Shown one piece after another: positions 1 through 12,106 of a stretch of DNA of 64,000 bases (position 1 is its first letter; each line of letters starts with the position of its first letter). Location: assembly GCA_036897445.1 (NCBI GenBank), contig JAYMTL010000027.1, forward strand, positions 96,778 through 160,777. The letters are read 5' to 3'. This DNA comes from Pelargonium tetragonum. Lineage: Eukaryota > Streptophyta > Magnoliopsida > Geraniales > Geraniaceae. A model generated the notes under the pieces. That model had not been told where the DNA came from. It worked only from the letters and a program-made list of their open reading frames with translations, and searched no databases. Position numbers and translations under genes: made by a program.

Positions 1-3000
1 CTGGGGCTTGTTATAACATAATGAAGCGAGGTACATATCAAATACATAAAAGCGGACTCCCCCTTTTTTTAATAAGCTGAAGAAAGCGGAATTACTTTCA
101 AGATAAATCTTGCCTTGCGACCCCCTACTTTCTGAAACTATACTTGCTTGTCAAATTACCAAAACCCTCAAGCCATATACTTTATTAAGATACCTAAACT
201 GAAAATTCAATCTTAGAACTTCTCAGTTATACTTTTTAGGTACTTACTTTTTAACTTAAGGAATTCTAAACCTGTCTAAAAAAGCGAATCTCTAAGCAAA
301 TACCTAACGAAGGAGAAAGGCTCTTATCTTCGATACCTGCTTGAAACTTGAATGAAATCTAATAGACAACTTCTATAAATAAAGAACTCTTGATATATGG
401 GTATCACTTATAACTTACTTTAGATTACCAATTTCTTATTCTATTTTAGAGTAACAATTATTATCTAAGTGATTTTCATTCCCTTGTTTTCTCGCGCGTA
501 CGTGCCTTATTTCTTTTCTAATTTTATAACCCCGCTTTCAGGAAGTAAAAGAGTGTCCTATACCAGGCATTTCTCACTTGCTTATACTTTCTATTTATGA
601 GGGAGATCTTCTCTTTATCATAGGGTTCAAAAGAATGATAGTATACTTTTTAGACTTTTAAAACTTTAATAAGGGGTAATTTCAATAACTGGGATTCGGC
701 GTAAAAAGGGAAAAGCTTCCTAAGATAATTATGATTCTTCAAGGTAAGTGATACTCTACCTCCAGGCTTTCTTTTTAGTTAGACACGGTATTGTTACAAA
801 AAGCCCGAAATAAAAAGATATGAGGAAACCCAAGGCATCTCGAGCTGTATCTTCTAAAAAAATTTTTACCAAATAAAATAAACTACTATATCGTGAAGGA
901 GTCCCTTTATTTCCTAAGTAGCACTCGGTTTGCGGAGTAATTATCCTATTTTGGAGTAACCCGGGCTATTAGTGTCTGTATAAGTAATCTGGGCAAAAGC
1001 ATATTTAGCACAAGGTATAATATTTGTTCGGCTACAACACCTAAAGTGTAAGCTATATTTATGCTAAATTTTTGAAAAGCGGAGCCATTCCTATATTTCC
1101 TATAATTAGAAGTCCTTATTGTCAATTTCATTTAATAAAAGTTCGAAGTCAAAGGGAACCCTCCTTTTGGGAAATAGTTTCTTCCATTCTGGATTCTTTG
1201 CCATTATAATTTAAGAAATGCGTGTTATCTCAAAGAAAATTTTCCTACTTGTATATTTAGGAACAAGTCAAAAGCGCGGTATATGCTAGACTTTTTAGGG
1301 GAGCTGCTAATCCGGGATAGTGCAAAAAGGGAAGTTTTTTAGTCTTAATTTAAATTCATTTAAATAGGAAAGATCCGCGGAAGGCATTTTATAAAAACTT
1401 AAGCTTCTTTCAAAAAGATCGTTATCTTTAAACTTTTGTTTTGAAAGCTTTAATTTGGGTAGGGGTTTGCTTGTTCCCTTATTTCCAATTCTCGATAAGG
1501 TAGGTGGCATGTTCCTTAGAAAGTTTTCCTAGGATTCCTCATTTAGCTATTTAGGTATGAATTACGATATCAAGGAAAAGAAACTGAATTTCGGTAACGG
1601 CTCCGGGATTAATGCCTTGTTTGACTTGCTTTTCTTCGTAGCTTTGTAGCTAAACTCTTACACCCTTTATCTTTCTTTGCTTACTTGTGCAATACCGGTT
1701 AAAAACATAATGCTATTAGCAGGTTAGCTTTAGACCTCTTTATAAAACCAAAAGTCTTCCTATAGAGTAATTCATTAAAGTTTTAATAGGACTTATGGCT
1801 TATTAGGCTAATTCCTTTTTGCACGTTATTCCGAAAAACTTGTTAGTCATTTTCATGCCTGAATAGAACTGCAAAAGCCTCGTGGAACTGGGAATCCCGG
1901 CAATCCGTATATTTTAAACTTTCGTAGCTTCCTTTTATCTTCAAGAAAAAGCTAATATATATTATGTAATACTATACTTAGTGTTAGTTCCTGCTTTATG
2001 TATGAAATTCTTAATCAAGTTTACCTTCGCAATATTGAAGCGAGGTTCAGGATTTTTGGATTATAATGTAAATGTAGTATCACCCCCTTATAAGAGGTTA
2101 AAAAGTCTTCTTATAAAAAGTAAAAGGAGGGGCGCTAGGTCTTGAGTGCCAGGGTATCTTTCCTTGGTTTTTGGCAACTCAAAATCTTTTGCAGCTGCTG
2201 GGTACCACTGCAGTCTCTAAAGGAGAGCGCTTATAAAGTTTACTCCAACACAAAAGGTTTCTGGAGAATCAAAGGCAATTTAAGTCAACAAATGTATAAA
2301 ATTCGAAGTCAATTTAGGAAATGAAGAAAAGTATGCAGAGCTTACTCAGCGGGATTAAAGGGTCACGAAAACGGCTAAGGGGCTTTCTTAAAATAGCATA
2401 CTCTCGCTTATTCCCCGGTTTAGTTTAAATAACGAAGAGTTTTTTCTAAAAATAAAAAAGGTTTCTCTATAAGGAATTAAGGAATTTCGGTTACAAGTTG
2501 TTTTAATTATATTAAGGATTCAAGTTGAATTTAAATACTAGGATATTCTTCATTCTACTGGGATAAAGTAAGACTTAAGTCCTCGGTTAAATATAAATAT
2601 ATAAAACAGGCTTTTTACAAGAGCAAAAGAAACTTTTGCTCCGGGAGTAGCTGTCCTATAAGAACAGATAACTCTAGTCTAGCTTCTTGGCAAAGTCTAA
2701 GTCTTAACAAAGTGTAAAAAAAATGTCATAGATAGGTCGTCACCTGTTTCAGCAAAAGAACGAGATACAGGCTGTTTAAAGCTTATAAACTTATTCAATA
2801 TTTACATAAGATTTAATAGGTCCCTCCTTAGCTCCTGCTTTAATCTTTCATAGAATCCTTATGAGCTTAATTAATAATAAGGGTTATCTCTCTATATCTA
2901 GGGAGTGTCAACCCACATGTTAACTCCAACGGAGAGATCTCTACTTAACATAGACCTAGCAATATATCCCCATCTACTAGCAGCAGACTCTTTATAACTA

Positions 3001-6000
3001 ATCTAGCCCTTTTTGGTCTTGAATCCGGGAACACTCTAACGGTAATAGAAATGAGCCCCTTTCCATAAGATTATACTGCGTTTAAGTTGTATTCCTTTTA
3101 GAAATAAGTCGAGTCCTTCACGAAAATTGGAAAAGCAAAAGGATGATTTATTTATTAAGCCCGGCTCCTACAAAAAAATGAAATTAAGGTTATAATTTAG
3201 CTATTCTTGTTATTATTTCTTTTCTGGTATAAGTAAGGTAGAATTGACTCTTGGGTCTTAACTTAACGCTGGGAACTGGCCTGGCCGACTAAGAGTAGTT
3301 TTCTTTAGATTTCAAGCAAGTAGGAAGACTTCGAATCGCGATTGTGTCTATAGTAAAAACCTTTTTAGTTCCTTTCTGTGCAAGGATCTGTTACTCTTAG
3401 TAAGTATTCTTGAACAAAGTGCAATGCTTTTTGAAATACGCAAGTATCTATCATAAGGCTTAGCTACAACCCTACGCTGTGTGAGTAATTTATGAGTATT
3501 CCTTTGCCTATTTTTTTTACTAAGTCTAGTTATACATATTACTTATCTTTCTTGCCCCCCCTTGTTTTCACCGACCCGGGTTTAAATTCATAGAAAAGGT
3601 AAAACCTTTCTTATATCAGGGACTTCTGTTTCTGTAGTATGGAATTGCGGGCTTAGTCTTTTGGTAAGTAAGAGGGATTTCTTGTTGTATAATAAGGAAG
3701 GAGGGAGAGTTGTCCTAAAACAGGGTTCTAAAAAAAATACGTCACATAGGTATTTAGGAAGGGGAGCTTCCCCGTTTTCAATGAAATTTATAGGACTTGC
3801 TATTTCAAGGCTTTGTCTGCCATTATACAAGTACAAGTTTCAAATCGTAGCTTCTGAAGTATTTGCATTAGGCTCTGCCACATTTTTACCGGGAACTTCT
3901 TCTTATTCCAAAAAAGTAGATGTCCTATAAAGGAAAAGCACGTCCGTTTTAATATAATAAAATCTAGGGCCACTCTGCCGGTGTACGGCTAAATCCGATA
4001 GGGGTAAGTAACTCTGAAGCGGAAAGGTGACAAAAAACTAATAAGCCTCGAAAAGTTCTTTATAGAAACCGGGGCTTAGACTTGTATTTAGGTATACTTA
4101 TATACCCAAATTGCAAATATTAGAGTCCTGGAAATAAAAAGGGGTTGCCTTAATTGTCCAGGTAAAGTTATAGGGGAGAGGAAGTTGCTATTACTTTGTA
4201 TAGAACTGTTTCCTCGCTTAGTATTTCCTACGGAGCCCCTTCTTGTCAACAATACACCTTTTAAAGAGGAGTCTTGAAGCTCTTTGAAAGCGCTCTTCTA
4301 CTTGTATTTTTTGTAAAGCAAAGATTTTTTACCTCGAAATCCCTCAAGCCTTTAGAAGCAAGTTTAGTTAATAGGACTTTTAGCCAATATCGAAAATCGA
4401 GTAAAGCGGAAGATATCTAAAAAGGTTCTTAAAACTTTATATATTTAAGTTTAAGCTTTTTAATGTAAAAGAAGGAAGACCCTGCGGACACTTGTTCAAA
4501 ACAAAAAACTCTTTGCTAAAAATCTTTTTAAGACCGGGGCTCCTGGGTGTTACTTTTACTATCTTTTACTATAAAAGAGTCCTAGTATAAAGATAAAGCA
4601 CAAAGACTTTTTCTAAATAAATTCTTTAAAAGACATTTTAGATCTACTAAACCCTAAAGTAAGTAAAAGGATCGAAAAACCAAGTCCCTGTCAGGAAAAA
4701 CTTACACTCAGTACTGCCTCTCTAAGCCCTTTGCAAACTGATTCTAGTAACGTAACTTTTTTGGTTGGGCCCATACTCCAGGATTGTCAAGCGAACAAAA
4801 GTAGCAGGAATGCTTTCAATATTAGGTAAACGAAGCAAAACAAAGTTTATAAAATAAATGAATAGGAAACAATATTATAGGGTGCATAAGTCGATCGATG
4901 ATAGAAGAACTCCTGGATTTAACTCTTTCTTTTGTAGTTTCGAATTATAACTTTTCATGACTCACAAGGTATCCGGTTAGAAAAACTTTGAGTAGTTAGT
5001 AAGTACTTGTACTGAAAATTTATAGGGCTTACCTCTGACAGGGAAACCTAAAAAAGTCTAGGTCTTAAAAAAAGAATGCGGGCCCTGTAAAGTTGTAAAC
5101 AAAAAATTTACGTACTTATATAAGGAATTGCGGGGGCTCCTGAAGTGATTAAAGACTAAACACAAGTTATCTTCCGATTGAGGAAATACAGAATACCTCT
5201 TAAACGTGGAAGGAGAACAGAGCCCCCTTTTTATCTGCAAACCTGATGAGAGTTCATTTTTCTTATTTTTAAGGTTCTCTAACTAGTTAAAACACTATAA
5301 ATAATTATTCAGTTATAAACTGTAAAGACGAGCTCTAGCTATTGAGCAGAAAGAGAATACCTAAAGCAAAAAACTTTGAAGTAGTATTAATATAGCTATA
5401 GCAAGTAAACTCATTCTGATTAGAAGGGGTTTTGGTTCGACAACGTAACAATATGCGCGAAATATAAAAAGAAATGAAACTAATGATTACTAGGGTTTTA
5501 AAAAAAGACTTTGTACTTGTTGACAAAAACCACCTTCTTGTAAATAAATTAGAAAGATCTGAGAAGACCCTCCCAGCTCCCGCTAATTTCTGACTAAGAC
5601 TTTTTTCTTCTCTTATAGTGGTATTTGAATTGAACTTAAAAGGACGCTATCCCGTAAGTCATAAAAAAGCTTAGGGGACTCTCACTTATAAAATATTATA
5701 TGATAAGCTCCCAAGGAACCATGCTTAAGAGCGGATCCGTAGTGGAATAAAAAAGGCTAATCCGCAAGTTAAGGGCAGAAAGAAAGAAGATTCTTTAAAT
5801 TATGCAAATTCAGCATGCAATGAAGTTTATAGGTCATTTTTCTTAAGCTAATGTTTTAACTTTTGAAAGTGAATTTTATTAAGCTTCCTCTTAGAGCCCC
5901 GCCCGAGTAGTGTCCCTTTTGTGGTACCTAGAAATTATAAGTATAATAGAACTCGCCCATGTCCGAGAAAAGTGGATGCAGTTTTGACGTAGGAACCTCA

Positions 6001-8590
6001 ACTGCCTCTTGAGTTTAGGAGTTTATAGCTTTTAGGATTCATAAGTATGAGATTTCATTTAAGATATTTCTCTAGTTTTTATAAATTATAAGAACTCTTC
6101 ACTTCCTTCTGTAGACTGCGCGATGTACTAAATCCTTAAGTAGTTTTTAGTCAGACCTTTTTAAACATGGATAATATTAAGTTTCAGAAGTTGTAATTTT
6201 AGTGATTAAAATACCGGTCTTTCTAGAGGCGCATCCATAAGCATAAGAAAGAAAACTGCACAATTCTGCTTCGGGATAGTGCTCCTATTCTGTCTCGACT
6301 AAGAATTGTCACACGTCAAGTATAGAGTGTATCACTAAGAGGGATACTACCGCTCTCGGGTATACGAGACTAGATAGGAATTTGACCTCTGTTTCATAGG
6401 ACACTTGCTAAGCGGGTGCTGCCTTTCCGTTGCTATTCTTTGCTTAATGACTCTATGAAGGAAGGAGCCTGTCTGAAACCGGTTAGAAAAGCAGTAACCT
6501 ATTAATAATTTCTCGATTAGACTTTTGACTTCTGATCCTTTTTCGCAGCGGCTCTAAAGAAGTTTTTGCACTTAAGGTTTCATTCTTTGTCATTTAATTT
6601 TTCTTCTTGATACTATGTAGTTTCCCATACCTATATAAGTTAAGTAAACTTGAGTAAATGCCTAATTAGTAACTACTCTCAAAACAAGAATCTAAAAGTT
6701 GATAGAGGGCCTTCTCTTTAGTCTCTAGTTATGACACTCTTAACAAACTCAAAATTACTGAAACTTGTAAAAGAGCTTCTTGCTTGCATTGCAAACACAC
6801 AGGAGTACCCATTAGACTTTTTTGGTAAACCTAAGGTCCAGTAACAAGGGAGTCCATAAATATATTATAGTACTTAAATGTTCCTTAAATGAATATGCTG
6901 TATATATTACTTAATTACTCGAAATATAAGAGGGTCCGGTCCCTTGCTAAGAGAGGGTCTTGTAAGTTTTTTGTTTGTGTGAGCAACTTGTGCATTTCAG
7001 TAATTTGCAGGAGTAGTCTAGTTTTTTGATTTCCTTGACGGAATTAAAACTGGGTTTTCGATAAGTTATACTACAGGGAGCTCACTTATACTTACTTAAG
7101 AGAATAATTTGTTAAAGAAGTCCCTTCTGAAACTTGGAATACTCAGATAAACTAAGTTAGGTTTTTCCCCATACAAGGATTTCGATATACTAAAAAAGTC
7201 TTTGCCTCTCCCACCGCCCCGTTTTGTAATGAAAAGCACAAGGTTCCTCTCAGGAATTAGATGTACTCGCTTGCACCAGTCTCTTACTTAAAAGCATACC
7301 ACCTACTTTAATTAAATATTAGTTTATAATATGTCATCGTTAACAAGGCTCCTTTTGTCTTTCAAATTCACCAAGGACCTCTAAGAGACTTTATTTCGGT
7401 TAAGAACTTAACAGATCAAAGAAGAGTGAAGCCTTTATGCCCTATTAACAGGTAACGACAGTATATACATACAATGTAAGTCGTAATAATAAGGATCTCG
7501 TGAAATATAGGATTCAAAAAAAGAGAACTCGTTCAGATTAGTAAAAAATATCACAGGATAAACCCGAGGGCTCTTTGTTCCGGATATAGACTCAAAGGGT
7601 TTTGAAACTTTGTATTTACGAATTTGTAAGATAAAAGAGAACAAGACAGTTTCTTTTTTCGTGGAGGGAGCAGGTGTACAACTTTATACTATAAGTGTTT
7701 GTTGATTTCCATCTAAAGCTATGTACAAAAACAAAAGATATTAAATTGAGTATGGTACGCAGTTCTAACCCTAAGGGTTATGGGAGTTCAATCACTTTTA
7801 GGGAATTCTGGGTTAATATAGGATATAGGAAGCGGGCTACATTAGTAAACCCCATTATACGACTACTCATACGTGACTGGAAAGTGCCATAATAACTATT
7901 AGCTAATAGAACTTGCATCTAACTTGGTTGCAGATAATTTACTTTTGTGTTTCTATTACTTTCAAAGAGTCAGTATAAGAGAAGAAAGAGATAGGCTTAC
8001 TAACGCATAGAATGCTTTTTGTATTCTAAAGGGTAAGAGCTTTCTGTGACTTTCCTTGTGTGATGCAGGGAATTCCTAAAAACTTTTATTCCGGGGCTCC
8101 CTATTATATTAGAGTTAAAAAATGAAAGTTTTTTTCAGGGTAAGTCAGAGAGTATAAGTTTCAGCAGTCACTTTGTTATTGACTCCTAAGTATGTAGAAA
8201 AGTGTTTTGGTAAATGTTCCTCGAAAGGCCACCTAAGAAGGGGATATAGAGCAGTACTCTTCCTTTTGACTTGTAACAATTCAGTTACCCAACGCTTATA
8301 AAGTACCTAGGGTTCCCTTTTAGTTTGTAGGGATGCTCCAGTAAGAATTTATATGGACTCTCCTATGCTTTTTAGTTTACGTTATGTAAACAACCCCTTG
8401 TTATTGATTATAGGTTGTTGATTTTATTTATTAATTTTGCTTTGATTTAGAGGGCCTGGGTTTTCCTATAACTGGGATATCCTTAAAATGCTATTATAAT
8501 GATGATGACTACTCTTGATTTAGAACTTGTGTCCAGTTAGAGAGGCTCGTTTAAGAAAGTAATACCTCACCGCGCCCTGTCTTTTCGAGG

Positions 8591-8620
8591 AATTAATATA
8601 AAATTTATTTTATATTAATT
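8591..8620. repeat. Perfect AT-only palindrome
   Basis: All 14 base pairs of this 30-nt sequence match its own reverse complement around a 2-nt centre (AATTAATATAAAAT against ATTTTATATTAATT). It could extrude as a cruciform or form an RNA hairpin. Pure AT composition makes such a structure less surprising than a mixed-base one, and no gene lies nearby. Confidence 0.8.
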
Positions 8621-8762
8621 TCAATACAAGTGAGTCATCGTTGCACTCTGCTTTATTTATTTCCCTTTGTTCTAGCGAATGTTACTTTAGGTCCGGTTTA
8701 GCTCAATCTATTCGTAAAGAAATTTCCAAAGGGGGCCCGAGAGAGTTTAGGTCGTATAGTAC

Positions 8763-8781
8763 ATTCTAAACGAGGAAATAT
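8763..8781 (+). repeat. Dispersed repeat, copy 1 (pair with 17939)
   Basis: The 19-nt word ATTCTAAACGAGGAAATAT here matches 17939-17957 in 18 of 19 positions. Both copies are preceded by a TCGTATA word, with a 4-nt difference in spacing, so the similarity extends beyond the core. This suggests an old duplicated fragment. Confidence 0.55.
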
Positions 8782-11087
8782 CTGTTAAGGGGGAAAGCGC
8801 GCTATTGGACATCTTTTTTAAGTAACTTGGTGCAAAGGGCCGGCTTTTTTGTAGGGAGTCCCTGATAAAGTATATAGGGGAGGCCCCTTATCTGGACAAA
8901 CCGTAAATTTAATCTGAGACAAATTCCTTTCCTAGAACTAGAAATTGAGATGGACTATTTAATTCGGTATGGGATTCTCCGCTTACGAACTAAGGAAATA
9001 TCCTGTGTTAGGAGGAGGATCTAATTACTTGATGATAGTGAATATATATCGAACGACTAAGAAACAATAAAATAAAAAAATACAAAGAGGACTTTACATA
9101 CGTCTTAAACTAACGACTACCCTATACGCTTTGGGCAGCCCCTTTATAGCAACACCTGAGACAGGGTACCCAGTTTATTGGTAAGCAGGCGACATGTAAT
9201 ACTAAAAGGCAAAATCTTTTTGTTATGACTAAAGCGTTTAGTGTTAAGACAAGACTTGTTCTAAGAACCGCCTAAATAAAGGATAGCGAAGGAATACTCT
9301 ACTCCAAAGTGACTTTTTGTTCTACATAGAGCATAAGTACTCAGAGAGTATTGAAAGTTTAAAATAAAAGTTTTGATTTAATTCTTTCTTTTCTACTCCT
9401 AATTTCAGATTTAAGTACAAATTTAGAAACCCGAGATTTATATTACATTTCTAGAGGGGACTTTAGGGTTCTTACTGTTGTTACTAAACAGCTTTGGTAA
9501 AACTTTCTAATATACTAATAAAATACATCCGCTCACTAATGCATGCGGATAGTATGTCCTTATTTGATTCTTTAAAGGTTGCAACGAACTTATCAGTGAT
9601 ATAAAAGAAGCTGCCCTTGCGAGTAATCCTATAACAAGAACCTTCTTTCTGAGTTGTCTACGCTAGACTTTTTCATTTCCTTATTCCTTAGTAATACCAT
9701 GTAGCACAAAGATTAGAGTTTATCTCAAAAGGAACCCCACTAGCTACGCTACCTAGAATGCATAATATTTCAAATCAGAAGATATCAACACTCTACTCTT
9801 TATTAAAAGTAAGTACAAAGTAAAAAGAAGTTTTTAAGATACTAAGCTAGGGCATCATACGCTAAGTGTATAAATCAAGCTGAACTGAAAAGCCCTCGTA
9901 TGGATGCTTCTGTAACTACTTATCATAAAGAATTCCATAGTTTCGCTCTTTTTAAGAAAAATTTTTGTCCTGATGCTTCACAAAAAAGGGGCCCGAGTCC
10001 TCTATTTCGGGCTAGTTATTTCGAAAAAGTAAAGGTAAGGTAGAAGCCTTCTGTATCATACTTTACATGGCATTTCACTTAAGTCTTGAATTATAACATG
10101 GAAGTTAAGACTATATTACTTACTAAATTCTTACAGTATCCGACAATTCCTATTCTTTTTCGTAAAAGCTTAACCAACTAGTTGAGGAGTCAAAATGGAA
10201 GATTTTAAAAGGGGTTCCTATTTAATCCGGGATCAAGTAAAAGGTTTTGTTAAATCAAAATTTATTGTAGCTCAAATCTAGTTAAAATTTGTAAAAAAGA
10301 GACTGCTCCTATAATTTGAAGGGGACTTAGAGCTGTAGATTTCCTTTTCTTTCCTCAAGTACAAGACAGTCCTTGAACCTGCCGTCTCAATAATACAAAG
10401 GGATTTTCATAGCAAAAGCTATACAACAAAAATTTGAAAGGTTTAATATCCCCAAAAAGGACCTATAAGTAGGACTTACCTTAAGAGGCCCCCGGGTTTA
10501 GCCTGGTATTGGCTAGGAGTCCTTCCTAAATTCTACGTAAAAAGTACTTTTCTAAAAGTTTAAAGTACTCCTAATACTAAATAATACGATTGATCTGAGA
10601 ATCCCATGAAAGTCAAAAAAGCCCCTCTAAAAATTCTATATAGCGGGCGACCCAGTCTTAAAGTATAGCAAAAAATCTTTTTTTGAAAAATACGTCAACT
10701 CTCTTTTTTGACAAGCCCAAAGGGCCCCGAATGAGTACACTTTTCCTTATATTCCCTTAACTTCAGTTGCAAAGCTCTGTACGTTGGAACTACCTCTATG
10801 CATATAACAATTTTAATATAAATTCTTATGTCTGTAGAAATTTTTTTTAGAGCTCATTTTTTGTTTGTTCATAAGGGAATCCCTTTCAATCCAAGGGTTT
10901 TTATTAAATAAGTTCTATTTATTCCCCAAGTCAAATAACAAGCTCGTAGTTTTTGAAATTAGGGCAGAAGCCTAGCAACAAAAACCCCGAAGTTCAAGGT
11001 TTGCTTCTAATTTCAACTAGAAAAGGAAAAAGGGTTTAGGATCACCGCTAGCATGCGAGTTTCATTTCAATAACAGGAACCGTGTAT

Positions 11088-11684
11088 ATGATACTATCCA
11101 TTTTAGCAAGTCTTGCCTTAGTCTCCGCCTTATTTGTAGTACGTGCTAAAAATCCAGTCCATGCCGTACTCTTCTTCATTCTAGTCTTTTGCAACACCTC
11201 GGGACTCCTCCTACTATTAGGCCTCGACTTCTTCGCTATGATCTTCCTTGTAGTCTACGTAGGAGCTATAGCAGTACTTTTCTTATTCGTCGTTATGATG
11301 TTCCATATTCAAATCGCAGAGATTCACGAGGAAGTCTTGCGCTATTTACCAGTCAGTGTAATTATAGGACTTATCTTCTGGTCTGAAATCTTTTTCATCT
11401 TGGACAATGAAAGTATTCCCTTGCTCCCAAGCCAAGAAAAGCTTCTTTCTACGGGATATATGCTCTATGCCGGAAAAGTTCAAAGTTGGACTAATTTAGA
11501 AACCTTGGGTAATCTACTCTATACACACTATTTTGTGTGGTTTTTGCTTTCTAGTCTGATTTTATTAGTAGCTATGATAGGTGCTATTGTCTTGACTATG
11601 AACAGGACCGGTAAGGTTAAGCGACAAGATGTTTTCCGTCGCAATGCCATTGATTTTCGAAGAACTGTAATGACTAAGAAGTAG
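11088..11684 (+). CDS. nad6: NADH dehydrogenase subunit 6
   Basis: Nad6 is a core membrane subunit of respiratory complex I in the inner mitochondrial membrane, where it helps couple quinone reduction to proton pumping. The 198-residue product is close to the usual plant length. Visible features are an N-terminal helix (about 1-18), the conserved [11 protein letters not shown] block (19-29), helix 2 (about 27-46), the conserved helix 3 with [17 protein letters not shown] (55-71, the segment carrying the pi-bulge in complex I structures), helix 4 (about 89-105), the [16 protein letters not shown] block (134-149) and a last helix (about 150-171) before a basic tail ending [15 protein letters not shown]. 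An in-frame GTG lies two codons upstream at 11082, but the ATG at 11088 aligns with the family N-terminus (MIL...). The stop is TAG. All Trp codons are TGG. No intron or internal stop is present. nad4L follows after 119 nt on the same strand, so co-transcription is likely. Confidence 0.98.
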   Translation: MILSILASLALVSALFVVRAKNPVHAVLFFILVFCNTSGLLLLLGLDFFAMIFLVVYVGAIAVLFLFVVMMFHIQIAEIHEEVLRYLPVSVIIGLIFWSEIFFILDNESIPLLPSQEKLLSTGYMLYAGKVQSWTNLETLGNLLYTHYFVWFLLSSLILLVAMIGAIVLTMNRTGKVKRQDVFRRNAIDFRRTVMTKK

Positions 11685-11803
11685 CTTGTTATTGGATTCT
11701 TTTTGTTCTCTTGTATTTATTCGAGAGAGAGATTCTGTCATCTACCTGCAGCCCCTCTATAAAAATTTTGATTTTGTCCTTTCATTTAGAACCTCATCCA
11801 CAA

Positions 11804-12106
11804 ATGGAGCATATACAGTACCTCACTTTTGCTATTCTTATCTTTCTTATTGGTATTTGGGGTATTCTACTTAATAGAAGGAACATTCTCATCATGCTAA
11901 TGTCTATTGAACTTATGCTCTTAGCTGTCAATTTCAACTTCTTAGTCTTCTCTGTTGCCTTAGATGATATGATGGGGCAGATTTTTGCCTTAATGGTTCT
12001 AACAGTAGCAGCGGCGGAATCTGCTATTGGGTTAGCAATCTTCGTAATTACTTTTAGGGTCCGAGGGACGATTGCGGTAGAATTTATTAACAGTATCCAA
12101 GGTTAA
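11804..12106 (+). CDS. nad4L: NADH dehydrogenase subunit 4L
   Basis: Nad4L (NuoK homologue) is a three-helix membrane subunit of complex I that packs next to Nad6 and contributes to proton translocation. The product is exactly 100 residues, the usual plant length. Helices lie at about 5-23, 28-49 and 60-84. The two membrane glutamates equivalent to NuoK Glu36 and Glu72 are present, in [11 protein letters not shown] (Glu36) and [11 protein letters not shown] (Glu72). The C-terminus [17 protein letters not shown] is the canonical plant form. The start is taken as ATG 11804 because it gives the conserved length and N-terminus; the open frame continues upstream to an ATG at 11711, but that 31-residue extension resembles nothing in the family. 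In many land plants this gene starts with an edited ACG; here the ATG is in the DNA. The stop is TAA. Confidence 0.98.
   Translation: MEHIQYLTFAILIFLIGIWGILLNRRNILIMLMSIELMLLAVNFNFLVFSVALDDMMGQIFALMVLTVAAAESAIGLAIFVITFRVRGTIAVEFINSIQG

Larger units (their letters stand above)
1..11087. other. Gene-free spacer upstream of nad6
   Basis: I see no protein gene, rRNA or tRNA that I can support in these 11 kb. Open frames are short (below about 90 codons), rich in Phe, Leu, Ile and Lys as expected for AT-rich non-coding DNA, and occur on both strands. The stretch holds scattered GC clusters (GGGCCC at 4767, 5080, 8733, 9989 and 10722), a perfect AT palindrome at 8591-8620, one member of a dispersed repeat pair at 8763-8781, and a small tandem repeat of CTTTTACTAT at 4553-4572. 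No promoter for nad6 could be identified, because the promoter consensus for this lineage is not visible from sequence alone. Confidence 0.7.

Noticed and set aside
1307-1510. 67-codon minus-strand ORF with a basic N-terminal half
   Set aside because: The composition recalls the islands, but none of the shared words or peptide motifs is present, and its length is within chance.
11082-11087. GTG start two codons upstream of nad6
   Set aside because: ATG 11088 aligns with the usual N-terminus; a GTG start is not needed.
11189-11386. 65-codon frame inside nad6
   Set aside because: It is a shadow of nad6 in another frame with no independent support.
11711-11803. Possible 31-residue N-terminal extension of Nad4L
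   Set aside because: The family length of 100 residues and the conserved N-terminus fit ATG 11804; the extension resembles no Nad4L.
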